DNA from: SIG578 sp036311245
GTDB lineage: Bacteria > Bacillota > Clostridia > Oscillospirales > Ruminococcaceae
Direction of reading: 5' to 3'
DNA: 21,731 nt
NCBI GenBank assembly: GCA_036311245.1
Contig: JAXJQH010000064.1
Location: 1-21,731 of the forward strand
A program made the translations under genes and the position numbers. This document shows positions 1 to 7,800 of the stretch, piece by piece. The notes under the pieces are model-generated. The model made no database searches. It was not told where the DNA came from and saw only the letters and a program-made list of their open reading frames with translations. Each line of letters begins with the position of its first letter. The first letter of the stretch is position 1.

Positions 1-172
1 GCTCACCGTCGCTGTCGATGTACTCCTGAGAATTGTTTGCGGTGGGGAAGATGGCGATGTAGTGCTCGCCGTCGTCAGTGTCAAGTTCGTCTAAAAGCTC
101 AAACTCGTGCTCCACTCCCTCTTCGTCGATAAGGGTGAGGATCTCGGGTCCAAATCCCATTTCTTCCGGCAT
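1..172 (-). CDS. DUF1292 family protein, 3' end outside window
   Basis: The 57 visible codons encode a very acidic N-terminus beginning MPEEMGFGPEILTLIDEEG and continuing through an acidic LLDELDTDDGEHYIAIFP stretch. This is the pattern of DUF1292 (YrzB-like) proteins: small acidic Firmicutes proteins of about 80-110 residues and unknown function. The ATG at 172-170 is supported by an AGGAAG ribosome site about 8 nt upstream and a strong promoter at 215-243. In many Firmicutes this family lies near yrzL/ruvX-type genes, but the neighbour on that side is outside the window. The gene runs off the left edge, so its C-terminus cannot be judged. Family assignment is from sequence pattern; the function is not known. 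Confidence 0.85.
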   Translation of the reverse strand, partial: MPEEMGFGPEILTLIDEEGVEHEFELLDELDTDDGEHYIAIFPTANNSQEYIDSDGE

Positions 173-214
173 AGTTAAAACTTCCTTTCGGATAAATTTC
201 TTTTGTGTACCTAT

Positions 215-243
215 ATTTTACAATATCGATACCGACAAGTCAA
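215..243 (-). promoter_or_regulatory. sigma-A-type promoter of the DUF1292 gene
   Basis: Read on the minus strand: TTGACT (243-238), a 17-bp spacer, then TAAAAT (220-215). The start codon lies about 43 nt downstream of the -10 box. Confidence 0.75.
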
Positions 244-410
244 CAGCAAAATGTTGCCAGATGCTCTCTTTTCGTGCGTCGATATTTTATATTATGCGAC
301 AAAATAGCAAAAAAACACTCGTAAACTGCCCAAACAGACCGCATAAGCCGACATTTTAATCGGCGTTTGACATTTTGCATAAAAATTTTTTAAAAAGTTG
401 AAAAAAACTA
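244..410. other. AT-rich spacer between divergent promoters, no gene seen
   Basis: This stretch lies between the DUF1292 promoter and the small-RNA promoter. I see no plausible reading frame with a ribosome site. The only structure is a weak hairpin (GCCGA 347-351 with TCGGC 360-364), which lacks a proper T-tract. Confidence 0.5.
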
Positions 411-439
411 TTGACAATATAAATAAAGTATGTTATTAT
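411..439 (+). promoter_or_regulatory. strong extended -10 promoter of a candidate small RNA
   Basis: TTGACA at 411-416, a 17-bp spacer, and TATTAT at 434-439 preceded by TGT (431-433), which gives an extended -10. Transcription should start near 446. No normal-sized gene follows before the terminator at 671. Confidence 0.8.
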
Positions 440-445
440 ATAATC

Positions 446-703
446 GAAGAGAGATGAAAAAAGAAAACAAAAAAGTGAAGGAGGAGAGTCAAGTGGTAAT
501 TGAAATGTGTACTCTCAGAATAAGGAGCATTCAGAAAAACTAAAAGGATGGAGTGAGTCCAATGTACTATTCACTTTTTTGAGAAAATCGAAAGAGGTGA
601 GTCCAAAGATTTAGAAAGTTTTAGTCATTTAAATAGATAATTTAAAAAATCAATATAAATTAAAATAGACAAGCAGGCAGTTTTTAGCTGCCTGCTTTGT
701 TTT
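446..703 (+). ncRNA. candidate small RNA of about 255 nt, not recognised
   Basis: A strong promoter at 411-439 and a strong intrinsic terminator at 671-703 bracket about 255 nt with no normal gene. The 5' half is purine-rich. Two hairpins are visible: GAGAGT (484-489) with ACTCTC (511-516), and an 8-bp stem pairing 551-558 with 569-576 around a 10-nt loop. The decamer GTGAGTCCAA occurs at 553-562 and again at 597-606. GGA motifs recur at 480-485, 524-526, 546-548 and 550-552. A tiny frame at 493-543 (GTG start, 16 codons before TAA, GGAGGAG 6 nt upstream) and ATG frame 562-582 could be translated, so a leader or small-peptide transcript is possible. It does not match the 6S, RNase P, SRP or tmRNA patterns I know. 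That it is transcribed is inferred from the flanking signals; its role is unknown. Confidence 0.6.
671..703 (+). terminator. intrinsic terminator of the small RNA, possibly two-way
   Basis: AAGCAGGCAG (671-680), a 7-nt loop, CTGCCTGCTT (688-697): a perfect 10-bp stem followed by a T-rich tail to 705. On the minus strand the tail is U-rich but interrupted, so it may also serve the DUF4364 gene, which ends at 716. Confidence 0.9.
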
Positions 704-715
704 TTGACTATACTA

Positions 716-1309
716 TTATTCTGAAAGGAGCGCTATAAGGGTGCTTTTGTCGCCTGTAAGGGCAGTGAGTATAGCAGCGTAAACCAAAGCGGGGTCGTCT
801 AAAAATCCATCCCTCGCCATCTCGGCTTGCAGCCGCTCGGGGAAGTAAAGCTTAAGCTTGCAAAGCGGCTCGGGCATACCGGGGACCTCAATGGAAAGAA
901 AATATCCCCCGTTTTCCGAAGCGGTTACAGTAACATTGTTTTCTTTTGCGTTTTGCTTGTATGATAAAACCTTGAGCGCGGATCTTACAACGCGGCTTCT
1001 AAGGCTCATTGAAAGGGAGGATTCAAGGTCAACCACCAAGGCGGCGCCGTTTTCGGATATTTTGTAGAAATCCTCTCCCGTATCGTCGGTAAATTTTTCA
1101 ATGTGACCTGCGTCCAATAGCTCGCCCATTGCGCTTTCGTATTCGAAATAGTTCACAAGCTGTTCGGATTGGATAATATCTAAAAGGACTTCAGCAGAAA
1201 TAGGTGTTTTAAGGCTGTTTAAGAGATAACACAGCATAACCTTGATATCAAAAATGGTGGTAGGACCGCCAACCTTAACATTTTGCAAAAAGGGTTTTCG
1301 CCTCTCCAT
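716..1309 (-). CDS. DUF4364 family protein
   Basis: This 197-residue protein begins MERRKPFLQNVKVGG and has the layout I associate with DUF4364, a Clostridia family of about 160-190 residues with unknown function. Residues 18-95 look like a winged-helix DNA-binding region (helices around IFDIKVMLCYLL and YESAMGELLDAGHIEKF, then a beta wing). Residues 120-195 form a mixed alpha/beta C-terminal part. A role as a transcriptional regulator is inference only. The ATG at 1309 is chosen over longer upstream options because AGGAGAT lies 4-10 nt ahead and the promoter at 1368-1396 lies inside the longer frame. The gene is a single transcription unit; its -35 abuts the terminator of the esterase gene behind it. 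Confidence 0.8.
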   Translation of the reverse strand: MERRKPFLQNVKVGGPTTIFDIKVMLCYLLNSLKTPISAEVLLDIIQSEQLVNYFEYESAMGELLDAGHIEKFTDDTGEDFYKISENGAALVVDLESSLSMSLRSRVVRSALKVLSYKQNAKENNVTVTASENGGYFLSIEVPGMPEPLCKLKLYFPERLQAEMARDGFLDDPALVYAAILTALTGDKSTLIALLSE

Positions 1310-1367
1310 AGTAATCTCCTTTTTTGTATTATAAAAAACTCGCAGCAAAAGCGCCGCGACTGTAATT

Positions 1368-1396
1368 ATGATACCACCCCGAAAGACGATTGTCAA
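1368..1396 (-). promoter_or_regulatory. promoter of the DUF4364 gene
   Basis: Minus strand: TTGACA (1396-1391), 17 bp, TATCAT (1373-1368) with TGG directly before it (extended -10). It lies about 60 nt ahead of the start codon. Confidence 0.8.
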
Positions 1397-1404
1397 CCGC
1401 ACAA

Positions 1405-1439
1405 AAAATAAAACCTCGCTGCGAGCAGCGAGGTTTTTT
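1405..1439 (-). terminator. terminator of the esterase gene, symmetric
   Basis: Twelve bases at 1411-1422 (AAACCTCGCTGC) pair with 1425-1436. On the minus strand a run TTTTATTTTTT follows; on the plus strand TTTTTT follows, so it could stop both directions. It sits 7 nt past the esterase stop codon. Confidence 0.88.
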
Positions 1440-1442
1440 ACT

Positions 1443-2450
1443 TTAGATGTGTTTGTCAAATACGGGCCATGAGATATCAGCATAAAATCTGTGGCCGGCA
1501 TCTCCGATAACGTGATGGCAGTTTTCGGGAGCGCCCGCAGCAGTGTAAATGTTTTTAACGATTTCAAAGCCTTTTTTGGCGGCATCAATGGGGAAATCGT
1601 GGTCGGTAAGACCGCTTACAATAATCAGCGGACGGGGAGCTATGAGCATTGCAAGGTCAGGCATTTCCATAAATTTTGAAATTTCGGGAACATAGTTGCA
1701 GGAACAATGATGCTTGGAAAGAATAGCATTTTCGTAAATGTTAAATGCGCAGGAAGGCATAGCAACCTTGATTCGAGGTTCAAGAGCGGTAGCGTGATAT
1801 GTAGTAGTACCGCCACCCGAGTTGCCCATAAGACCAATGCGGTCCATATCGACATCCTCGAATTTTTCGAGCGCATCAACAAGGCACATAACATCGTGAA
1901 TTCGCTCACCCTGAGGAGTGCGGCCTGTCATAAAGCAGGTCATAGTATAGTGATGGCATATACTGGGCTTATTGATAGTGCTTTTAAGCTCGCCAAAGCC
2001 ACGTTGCTCCATACAAACAGCTATGTATCCGCGCATTACAATCTGCAGAGCGAAATCGCGGTCACCGCTGCTTATTAATTCGGCATCCTCTTCATAGACA
2101 GCTCTGCCCATAGAAATGTGCATTCCTGTGGAGTGTCCCTGCAAGCAGATAACGGTGGGAAGCTTTTCTCCCTTTTTGTGTCCTTTGGGAATAAACATAT
2201 GGCAGGGAACAAGGAAATTAGGCTCGGTTTCTACGGTGAAACGAATTTCGTCAAATCTCTCGTCCTCGTCCCTTTCCCATTCAATGGTGGGAACCGCCTT
2301 AAAATTCTTTTCAGGCATTTTAAGAAGCTCGATGTATTTTTCGCGTATAGCCTTTTTCTGATCGTCTAAGTTTCTGTTAACATCAAAAGAATAGGGCTTT
2401 GGGTAAACTGCAGAAATCGCATGATGCAGCGTATCAACATTGTGTGTCAT
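1443..2450 (-). CDS. alpha/beta hydrolase, acetyl xylan esterase-like
   Basis: A 335-residue alpha/beta-hydrolase resembling the acetyl-xylan-esterase/Abhydrolase_7 group. Visible elements are an oxyanion-hole strand LQGHSTG (103-109), the nucleophile elbow GNSGGG with Ser211, an acid loop SGLTDHDFPID (Asp283 or Asp285), and catalytic His320 in DAGHRFY. The block MPDLAMLIAPRPLLI-like (264-277) is typical of the group. No signal peptide is seen from the chosen start, so it probably acts in the cytoplasm on short acylated sugars or similar esters (inference). The ATG at 2450 has GGAGG 8 nt upstream; a longer frame from 2531 would run through the promoter and the preceding terminator and is rejected. 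It has its own promoter and terminator. The true substrate cannot be told from sequence. Confidence 0.82.
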   Translation of the reverse strand: MTHNVDTLHHAISAVYPKPYSFDVNRNLDDQKKAIREKYIELLKMPEKNFKAVPTIEWERDEDERFDEIRFTVETEPNFLVPCHMFIPKGHKKGEKLPTVICLQGHSTGMHISMGRAVYEEDAELISSGDRDFALQIVMRGYIAVCMEQRGFGELKSTINKPSICHHYTMTCFMTGRTPQGERIHDVMCLVDALEKFEDVDMDRIGLMGNSGGGTTTYHATALEPRIKVAMPSCAFNIYENAILSKHHCSCNYVPEISKFMEMPDLAMLIAPRPLIIVSGLTDHDFPIDAAKKGFEIVKNIYTAAGAPENCHHVIGDAGHRFYADISWPVFDKHI

Positions 2451-2480
2451 TTCAAAAACCTCCACTGTGTGTTTTACATT

Positions 2481-2509
2481 ATTATAGCTTTTAAAAAAAA
2501 TAAAGTCAA
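2481..2509 (-). promoter_or_regulatory. promoter of the esterase gene
   Basis: Minus strand: TTGACT (2509-2504), 17 bp, TATAAT (2486-2481). The -35 begins 1 nt after the T-run of the ftsH terminator. Confidence 0.82.
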
Positions 2510-2510
2510 T

Positions 2511-2542
2511 AAAAAAACTGCAAATACTCAAGGCATTTGCAG
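2511..2542 (-). terminator. terminator of the rnjA-ftsH unit
   Basis: Minus strand: CTGCAAAT (2542-2535), a 9-nt loop, ATTTGCAG (2525-2518), then seven Ts (2517-2511). It lies 10 nt past the ftsH stop codon. Confidence 0.9.
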
Positions 2543-2551
2543 CTTTTAGTG

Positions 2552-4477
2552 TTATTCATTTTCTTGTGTTTCAGTATTTTCGGGTTCTTCGGATTTTGTT
2601 ACCTGCTCAGGTGTTTTTATCTCAACAAAGCCCTTTTCCATAAGAGAAACAAACTCTGCCTGATCCATTTTTTCGTGCTCTAGAAGATACTCGGCAACAA
2701 GCTTTAGTTTATCCATATGCTCATTTAAGATATCAAGCGCCTGCTTGTAAGCGCTGTCGATAATTGAGCGAACCTCTTTGTCTATCTCAAATGCAACTGT
2801 TTCTGAGTATCCGCGGGATTGCGAAATATTTCTTCCGAGAAAAACCTCTCCGCCCTCGTCGTGTCCGTAAACCATAGTACCAAGCTTTTCAGAGAAACCG
2901 TATTTGGTAACCATAGCCTTGGCAATAGCGGTAGCACGCTCCATATCATTTGAGGCGCCCGTGCAGATGTCCTCCTGAGTAAGAGCCTCTGAGGCGCGGC
3001 CGCCAAGCAGACCGACAATGGTTTCACGCATTTCGCGGCGGGACATATGGGTTTTATCCTGCTCGGGCAGCGACATAGTAAAGCCTGCCGCCATTCCGCG
3101 CTGGATAATGGAAATGTGATGAACTGGGTCCTGAGTTTCAAGATGGTACATACAAAGCGCGTGACCTGCCTCATGATAGGCGGTAATGCGGTTGTCCTTT
3201 TCGGTAACCTTGCGCGATTTTTTCTCTGTTCCCGCAACAACCTTTATGGTAGCCTCTTCAATATCCGCCTCGGTAATGGCTCGGCGCTCGTTTCTTGCAG
3301 CGAGCAGAGCAGCCTCGTTCATAAGGTTTTCAAGGTCAGCTCCCGTAAAGCCTGTGGTGGAGCGGGCAATAACCTTAAGGTCAACATCGGGCGCAAGGGG
3401 TTTACCCTTAGAGTGTACCTTCAGTATTTCCTCCCTGCCCTTAACATCGGGGTAGCCTACAACTATCTCACGGTCAAATCTTCCGGGACGAAGCAGAGCA
3501 GGGTCTAAGATATCGCGGCGGTTGGTCGCTGCGATAACGATAACTCCCTCGTTAACACCAAATCCGTCCATCTCTACAAGTAGCTGGTTTAAGGTCTGCT
3601 CTCTCTCGTCGTGTCCGCCGCCGAGACCCGCGCCTCTGTGACGGCCAACTGCATCAATTTCATCAATAAATATAATGCTTGGCGAGTTTTTCTTTGCCTG
3701 CTCAAAAAGGTCACGCACACGCGATGCGCCGACACCGACATAAAGCTCAACAAAGTCCGAACCCGAAATGGAGAAGAAAGGAACACCTGCCTCGCCTGCA
3801 ACTGCGCGGGCAAGTAGGGTTTTACCTGTTCCCGGAGGTCCCATAAGCAAAACGCCCTTAGGGATACGCGCTCCAAGGTCATTAAACTTTTTTGGGGATT
3901 TTAAGAAATCCACTATTTCGGCAAGCTCCGCCTTTTCCTCGTCAGCGCCTGCAACATCCTTAAAGGTTGTGGGTCTGCCCGACTTGGCATTGGCAATTTT
4001 TGCTTTTCCAAATGAGGGACCTCTGCCGCCGCCCAAACCACCGTCCTGCATGCGGCGCAGTATTATAAAGTAGAATACCGCCATACCGCCAAAGAGCAGA
4101 ATATATGGGAGAAATGACACCAGTATAGACGGCTGCGAGGGGCGCTCGTAATCAATTCGAATTCGCTCCTCTGCAGGTTTACCGTTGTTGTAAGCCTCAA
4201 CATAAGGGTCGATGTCCTCTAAAAAGAGGGAAATGCTCGGCAGAGCATAGGTGAGCTTGTCGCTACCCAGTTTTTCGTCCTTTTCTCTGAGAACAATAGA
4301 AACATTGTTCTTTTTAAAGCTGACGGTGTACTCCTTGACCTGATTATTCTCAAAATAGGAGATAACCTGATCGTATTTCATTGTTTTTTGCTTAGGCATC
4401 ATCTGCCAGAAGCCCCATATCAGGGCGAAAATAGTGACAACAGTCAGTATAACACCCGTTATGTTGCGTTTTTTCAT
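2552..4477 (-). CDS. ftsH: ATP-dependent zinc metalloprotease FtsH
   Basis: This 641-residue membrane AAA+ protease degrades misfolded membrane proteins and selected regulators. Segments in order: TM1 at 7-26, an extracytoplasmic domain of about 90 residues, TM2 at 117-140, a Gly-rich linker, and the AAA+ domain with Walker A GPPGTGKT (213-220), Walker B FIDEID (270-275) and the second region of homology around 316-335. The M41 peptidase part carries zinc-binding HEAGH (435-439), with the third ligand probably Asp511 in TGASNDMERA. The C-terminal tail is acidic (ENTETQENE). Length is normal. The ATG at 4477 has a GGAGG site about 10 nt upstream. It is the last gene of the long unit, 21 nt after hpt; tilS-hpt-ftsH is a conserved Firmicutes order. 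All catalytic motifs are intact. Confidence 0.98.
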   Translation of the reverse strand: MKKRNITGVILTVVTIFALIWGFWQMMPKQKTMKYDQVISYFENNQVKEYTVSFKKNNVSIVLREKDEKLGSDKLTYALPSISLFLEDIDPYVEAYNNGKPAEERIRIDYERPSQPSILVSFLPYILLFGGMAVFYFIILRRMQDGGLGGGRGPSFGKAKIANAKSGRPTTFKDVAGADEEKAELAEIVDFLKSPKKFNDLGARIPKGVLLMGPPGTGKTLLARAVAGEAGVPFFSISGSDFVELYVGVGASRVRDLFEQAKKNSPSIIFIDEIDAVGRHRGAGLGGGHDEREQTLNQLLVEMDGFGVNEGVIVIAATNRRDILDPALLRPGRFDREIVVGYPDVKGREEILKVHSKGKPLAPDVDLKVIARSTTGFTGADLENLMNEAALLAARNERRAITEADIEEATIKVVAGTEKKSRKVTEKDNRITAYHEAGHALCMYHLETQDPVHHISIIQRGMAAGFTMSLPEQDKTHMSRREMRETIVGLLGGRASEALTQEDICTGASNDMERATAIAKAMVTKYGFSEKLGTMVYGHDEGGEVFLGRNISQSRGYSETVAFEIDKEVRSIIDSAYKQALDILNEHMDKLKLVAEYLLEHEKMDQAEFVSLMEKGFVEIKTPEQVTKSEEPENTETQENE

Positions 4478-4498
4478 TGAGCTTTTACCTCCGATGGG

Positions 4499-5038
4499 TT
4501 ATTTTTCGTAAACTTTTGGTTTTAAAACTCCGACTGAGGGGAAATTGCGGTATTTTTCATTAAAGTCCAGTCCGTAACCGACAACAAACTCGTCGGGAAT
4601 ATCAAAGCAGAAATAATCTGCTTTGATATCAACCTTTCTGCGGGAAGGCTTGTCAAGCAGCGTTGCAATGCGGATGCTGCGTGTTCCTCTCTGCTCCAAA
4701 AGACCCTTAATGTAGCTTAAGGTCATTCCGCTGTCAAGGATATCCTCAACAATAAGAACATCGTAGCCGTGAAGGTCTAAATCCAAGTCCTTGACAATCT
4801 TGACAACGCCCGAGGTTTTAACTCCGCTGCCATAGCTTGAAACAGCCATAAAGTCAATTCTTGCGGGAATGGTAATGGCACGCATAAGGTCTGCCATAAA
4901 GACAACCGAGCCTTTGAGAATACTGACCATAAGGAGATTTTTGTCAGCATAATCTCGGCTAATCTGAGCGCCAAGCTCGGCTACCTTTTGTTTGATTTCC
5001 TTTTCGGTTAAAAGGATTTTCAGAATGTCATTTTTCAT
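4499..5038 (-). CDS. hpt: hypoxanthine phosphoribosyltransferase
   Basis: A 179-residue purine salvage enzyme converting hypoxanthine or guanine plus PRPP to IMP or GMP. The PRPP-binding signature VLIVEDILDSGMTL is at 94-107, the LKGS loop at 41-44, and the flexible-loop residues SSYGSG at 67-72. VGYGLDF near 153-159 carries the base and metal contacts. Length matches the family. The start has GGAGAA upstream, with only 4 nt between it and the tilS stop, so translation is probably coupled. The tilS-hpt pair before ftsH is long conserved in Bacillota and supports the call. Confidence 0.97.
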   Translation of the reverse strand: MKNDILKILLTEKEIKQKVAELGAQISRDYADKNLLMVSILKGSVVFMADLMRAITIPARIDFMAVSSYGSGVKTSGVVKIVKDLDLDLHGYDVLIVEDILDSGMTLSYIKGLLEQRGTRSIRIATLLDKPSRRKVDIKADYFCFDIPDEFVVGYGLDFNEKYRNFPSVGVLKPKVYEK

Positions 5039-5042
5039 CTTT

Positions 5043-6416
5043 TTATTCTCCGTCGTTTTTTACGTCCTTTGAAATTTCAATAAATAGGATATTTTTTGTC
5101 TTTTCGGTAACTGCGCCCGCGCAGCTAAGTCCGATACCCTCAGCCCACAAAACACACTCCTTCGAGGCCAACACAGGTATTATATCCCTTTTGTCAATGG
5201 GAATTTTTGCCTCATTAAAAAGTTTTTTTAAAGTTTTTGTAACTTTTCTTGGAAAAAGCGCGATTTTATCGCCGCTTTTTCTCGGACGAAATACAAAACC
5301 GCTGTCTATTATATCATAGTCAATACAGTTTTTTAAACTACTTTTTGAAAATTCTTTTATTTTTTCAAATTCAGAGCGCTCAATTAAAGAAAGCTTTAAA
5401 ATTCTGCCATCAGGGAGAGGGTGTGCGCCTAAACAAGCGGGTATTTCATATTCTGCCTTTTGAGGCTTTGCCTGCCCTTTAAGCCCAATGACACTGTCCC
5501 TGCAGACAATAAATGTGTCCTTTTTAACATTTATGCAAAAATCGCCGTTTTCTGCCGCGGCAAGAATTTCATCGACTGTCTTTTTTTGAAGCATAACATT
5601 ATTTTCTGTAAATAGCTTTGCGATTATTCTGCGCCGCAGTGCTTTATCTGCTTTTAAAAATAAATTTCTATCAATTCCGCCGTTTTTTGAAATGGCAGCA
5701 TAAAGCTCATCGCTTTTTTCTTTTATAAAATGAGAGTCCTCTCTAGAAAGCTCGGTTAAATTCTGCACCGCCGCCTCAAAAGAGGGATTGAGCTTTTTTA
5801 ATGCGGGAATAATTTCTGCTCTTATAAAATTTCGGGTGTAGGCAGTGTCAGAATTTGTGCTGTCGGTAATGTACTTCTGAGATATAGAGGCAAGAAAATA
5901 TTCAACCTCATTGCGCGTACATTCTATAAGCGGCCTGATAATATTTCCTCTGATCGGTGCTATTGAAGCAAGTCCCGCAGGAGAAGTGCCTCTCGCAAGG
6001 TTGAAAATCAGCGTTTCGCTGCAGTCGCTTAAGGTGTGCGCCGTTGCAATTTTAGCGCCGCCGAGTTTTTTTGCCGTTTCATCAAAAAAGCCGTATCGCA
6101 CATCTCTACCGCACTCTTCAAACCCAATGCCGCGCTCTTTTGCAAGGCTACTTATATCACAGCGCAAAAGGTAAAAGGGAAGAGCGTTTTTATCGCAAAA
6201 ATCGCGCACAAAATTCTGGTCTCGCTCGGCTTCCTCGCCCCGTAAAAGGTGATTTACGTGGCAGACCGAAATAGAAAGCGAATATTCCTCTTTGATTTCT
6301 AAAAGAAAGCAGAGCAGCGCCATTGAATCAGCGCCGCCCGAAACCGCTGCAATAACCCTGTCGCCGCGCTCGAGCATATTAAAGCGGCGCAGGGTAGAGA
6401 GTGCTTTACTGTTCAT
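5043..6416 (-). CDS. tilS: tRNA(Ile)-lysidine synthetase
   Basis: TilS modifies C34 of the CAU-anticodon tRNA-Ile with lysine so that it reads AUA. It is essential in most bacteria. The 457-residue protein has the N-type ATP pyrophosphatase loop SGGADS at 26-31, the following CHVNHLLRGEEAERD block (53-67) and the TAHTLSDCSET motif characteristic of the family. The C-terminal part (about 380-450) has the TilS substrate-binding domain with FRPRKSGDKIALFPRKVTKTLKKLF-like pattern. The ATG at 6416 overlaps the end of dnaB by 11 nt, with AGGA upstream; a second Met at codon 14 lacks a ribosome site. Overlap and downstream hpt suggest translational coupling. Confidence 0.96.
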   Translation of the reverse strand: MNSKALSTLRRFNMLERGDRVIAAVSGGADSMALLCFLLEIKEEYSLSISVCHVNHLLRGEEAERDQNFVRDFCDKNALPFYLLRCDISSLAKERGIGFEECGRDVRYGFFDETAKKLGGAKIATAHTLSDCSETLIFNLARGTSPAGLASIAPIRGNIIRPLIECTRNEVEYFLASISQKYITDSTNSDTAYTRNFIRAEIIPALKKLNPSFEAAVQNLTELSREDSHFIKEKSDELYAAISKNGGIDRNLFLKADKALRRRIIAKLFTENNVMLQKKTVDEILAAAENGDFCINVKKDTFIVCRDSVIGLKGQAKPQKAEYEIPACLGAHPLPDGRILKLSLIERSEFEKIKEFSKSSLKNCIDYDIIDSGFVFRPRKSGDKIALFPRKVTKTLKKLFNEAKIPIDKRDIIPVLASKECVLWAEGIGLSCAGAVTEKTKNILFIEISKDVKNDGE

Positions 6417-7770
6417 CTTTTAAATATCCTAAGGTTGAGAATTTGGTGTACTGTCCGTCCCAATGGAACTGAATAGTTTTGGTTTCGCCGTGTCTGTTTT
6501 TTGCAATCTTGCAGTTGACTATGTAGCTGCTGCTCATTGAAGCTGCGCTCTGCTGAGCCTGCTGATTGTTGTCGCCACTGTCATTTTCGCGGTAAAGCAT
6601 CAAAACAATATCGGCATCCTGCTCAATAGAGCCTGATTCTCGCAGGTCTGAGAGCATAGGCTCGGGGTTTTTCTCAGATGCACGGCTGAGCTGAGAAAGA
6701 ACAACAACGGGAACATTTAAATCACGCGCCAAAATCTTAAGGTCTCTTGTGATTGCAGAAACCTCGTTAACTCGGCTGTCATATTTCTTTGCAGAGGTCA
6801 TAAGCTGCAGATAGTCAACAATAACAAGCCCGAGATTATCAACTCGCCTGAGCTTTGCTCGCATATCTGCAATGTTTATGCTTGATGTGTCATCGATGTA
6901 AATAGCAGAGGAGGAAAGTGTTCCCGATGCCTCTGCAAGGTCAGTCCACTGCGAGTCCTCAAGCTGACCAACTCGAAGCTGGGTGTTGGGAATTCTTGCA
7001 GTAGAGGAAAGCATACGCATAACAAGCTGTACCTTGGACATCTCAAGGCTGAAAATAGCAACGCTCTTTCCCGAACGCTCGCCAACGTGGGCGGCAATAT
7101 TCAGCGCAAGACTGGTTTTACCGACACCGGGGCGCGCCGCAATAATAATGAGGTCAGGCTTGTTAAGTCCATTTGTGGCGCGGTCAAGGTCGGAAAAGCC
7201 CGAGGACAGTCCCAAAAGACCGCCCTGACTTTCGCGCGAAAGCCTCTGAAGGTCGTCATATGTGCTGACAATGACATCAGAAATATGTACAAGTCCCGTA
7301 GAATCCTTGCCCTGACGGATTTCGTATATTCTCTGCTCGGCGTGGTCTAAAAGGTCCTTGGCGTCAAGACCCTCGTTTGCCCTGCGGCGAATATCCCCCG
7401 AAACCTCAATAAGACGGCGGACATAGTGTCGCTCGCGAATTATTTTTGCATATTCATCAACGTTCTTGGTTGTGGGAACAACCTGAACAAGCTGTGTCAT
7501 ATAAAGCTTGGCCTGCTCGTCACTATCAAAAATATGTTCGCCTCTTGCCTTGCCGAGAACTGTTATAAAGTCCATCGTTTCTCCTGCCGAGAACATAGAA
7601 AGCATCAGTGAAAAAAGCTCGCGGTGCTGCTGTTTGTAAAAGCAGTCAACCGTGACATATTCAAGAACAGTCGGCATACAGGTGGGGTCTAAAAGCAGAG
7701 CGCCGAGAACCGATTGCTCCGCTTCTAAATCAAAAGGAAGCTGCTCAAAGCTGTCATTGAAAGCATCCAT
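6406..7770 (-). CDS. dnaB: replicative DNA helicase DnaB
   Basis: A 454-residue hexameric 5'-3' helicase that unwinds DNA at the replication fork. The N-terminal DnaB domain (about 12-115, LPFDLEAEQSVLGALLLD) is followed by the RecA-like motor with Walker A ARPGVGKT (212-219), SLEMSK (241-246), Walker B LVIVDYLQLM (315-324), VVVLSQLSR (356-363) and DLRESGSIEQDAD (375-387). A Gln/Ser-rich insertion (about 399-415) lies just before the last strand; such linkers vary in length in the family. The ATG at 7770 has a GGAGG-like site (GGAGGAATAAAA) upstream. In Firmicutes dnaB often follows rplI, as it does here with one small gene between. In Bacillus nomenclature this helicase is dnaC. Confidence 0.97.
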   Translation of the reverse strand: MDAFNDSFEQLPFDLEAEQSVLGALLLDPTCMPTVLEYVTVDCFYKQQHRELFSLMLSMFSAGETMDFITVLGKARGEHIFDSDEQAKLYMTQLVQVVPTTKNVDEYAKIIRERHYVRRLIEVSGDIRRRANEGLDAKDLLDHAEQRIYEIRQGKDSTGLVHISDVIVSTYDDLQRLSRESQGGLLGLSSGFSDLDRATNGLNKPDLIIIAARPGVGKTSLALNIAAHVGERSGKSVAIFSLEMSKVQLVMRMLSSTARIPNTQLRVGQLEDSQWTDLAEASGTLSSSAIYIDDTSSINIADMRAKLRRVDNLGLVIVDYLQLMTSAKKYDSRVNEVSAITRDLKILARDLNVPVVVLSQLSRASEKNPEPMLSDLRESGSIEQDADIVLMLYRENDSGDNNQQAQQSAASMSSSYIVNCKIAKNRHGETKTIQFHWDGQYTKFSTLGYLKDEQ

Positions 7771-7800
7771 TTTTATTCCTCCAAAATTTTTTTAAACGAT

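Noticed and set aside
347..364. GCCGA/TCGGC hairpin before the small-RNA promoter as a terminator
   Set aside because: Five pairs, 8-nt loop and no T-run directly after; no transcript known to need it.
439..444. TATAAT as the -10 of the small-RNA promoter
   Set aside because: Spacing to TTGACA would be 22 bp; TATTAT at 434-439 gives 17 bp and an extended -10.
446..703. RNase P RNA or 6S RNA, because of GAGGAGAGTCAAG resembling the RNase P GAGGAAAGTCC block
   Set aside because: The interval is too short for RNase P and lacks its other conserved blocks; no long closing stem as in 6S is present.
1310..1588. N-terminal extension of the DUF4364 frame up to 1588
   Set aside because: It runs through the promoter, the terminator and the end of the esterase gene, and the ATG at 1309 has a clear ribosome site.
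1707..2078. 123-codon plus-strand frame opposite the esterase
   Set aside because: Shadow of the real gene, no ribosome site and no recognisable protein pattern.
2451..2531. Hydrophobic N-terminal extension of the esterase (start at 2531) as a signal peptide
   Set aside because: It overlaps the promoter and the preceding terminator; GGAGG fits the ATG at 2450.
3768..4073. 101-codon plus-strand frame opposite ftsH
   Set aside because: Pro/Ser-rich composition typical of the reverse of a Gly-rich gene; ftsH motifs are intact on the other strand.
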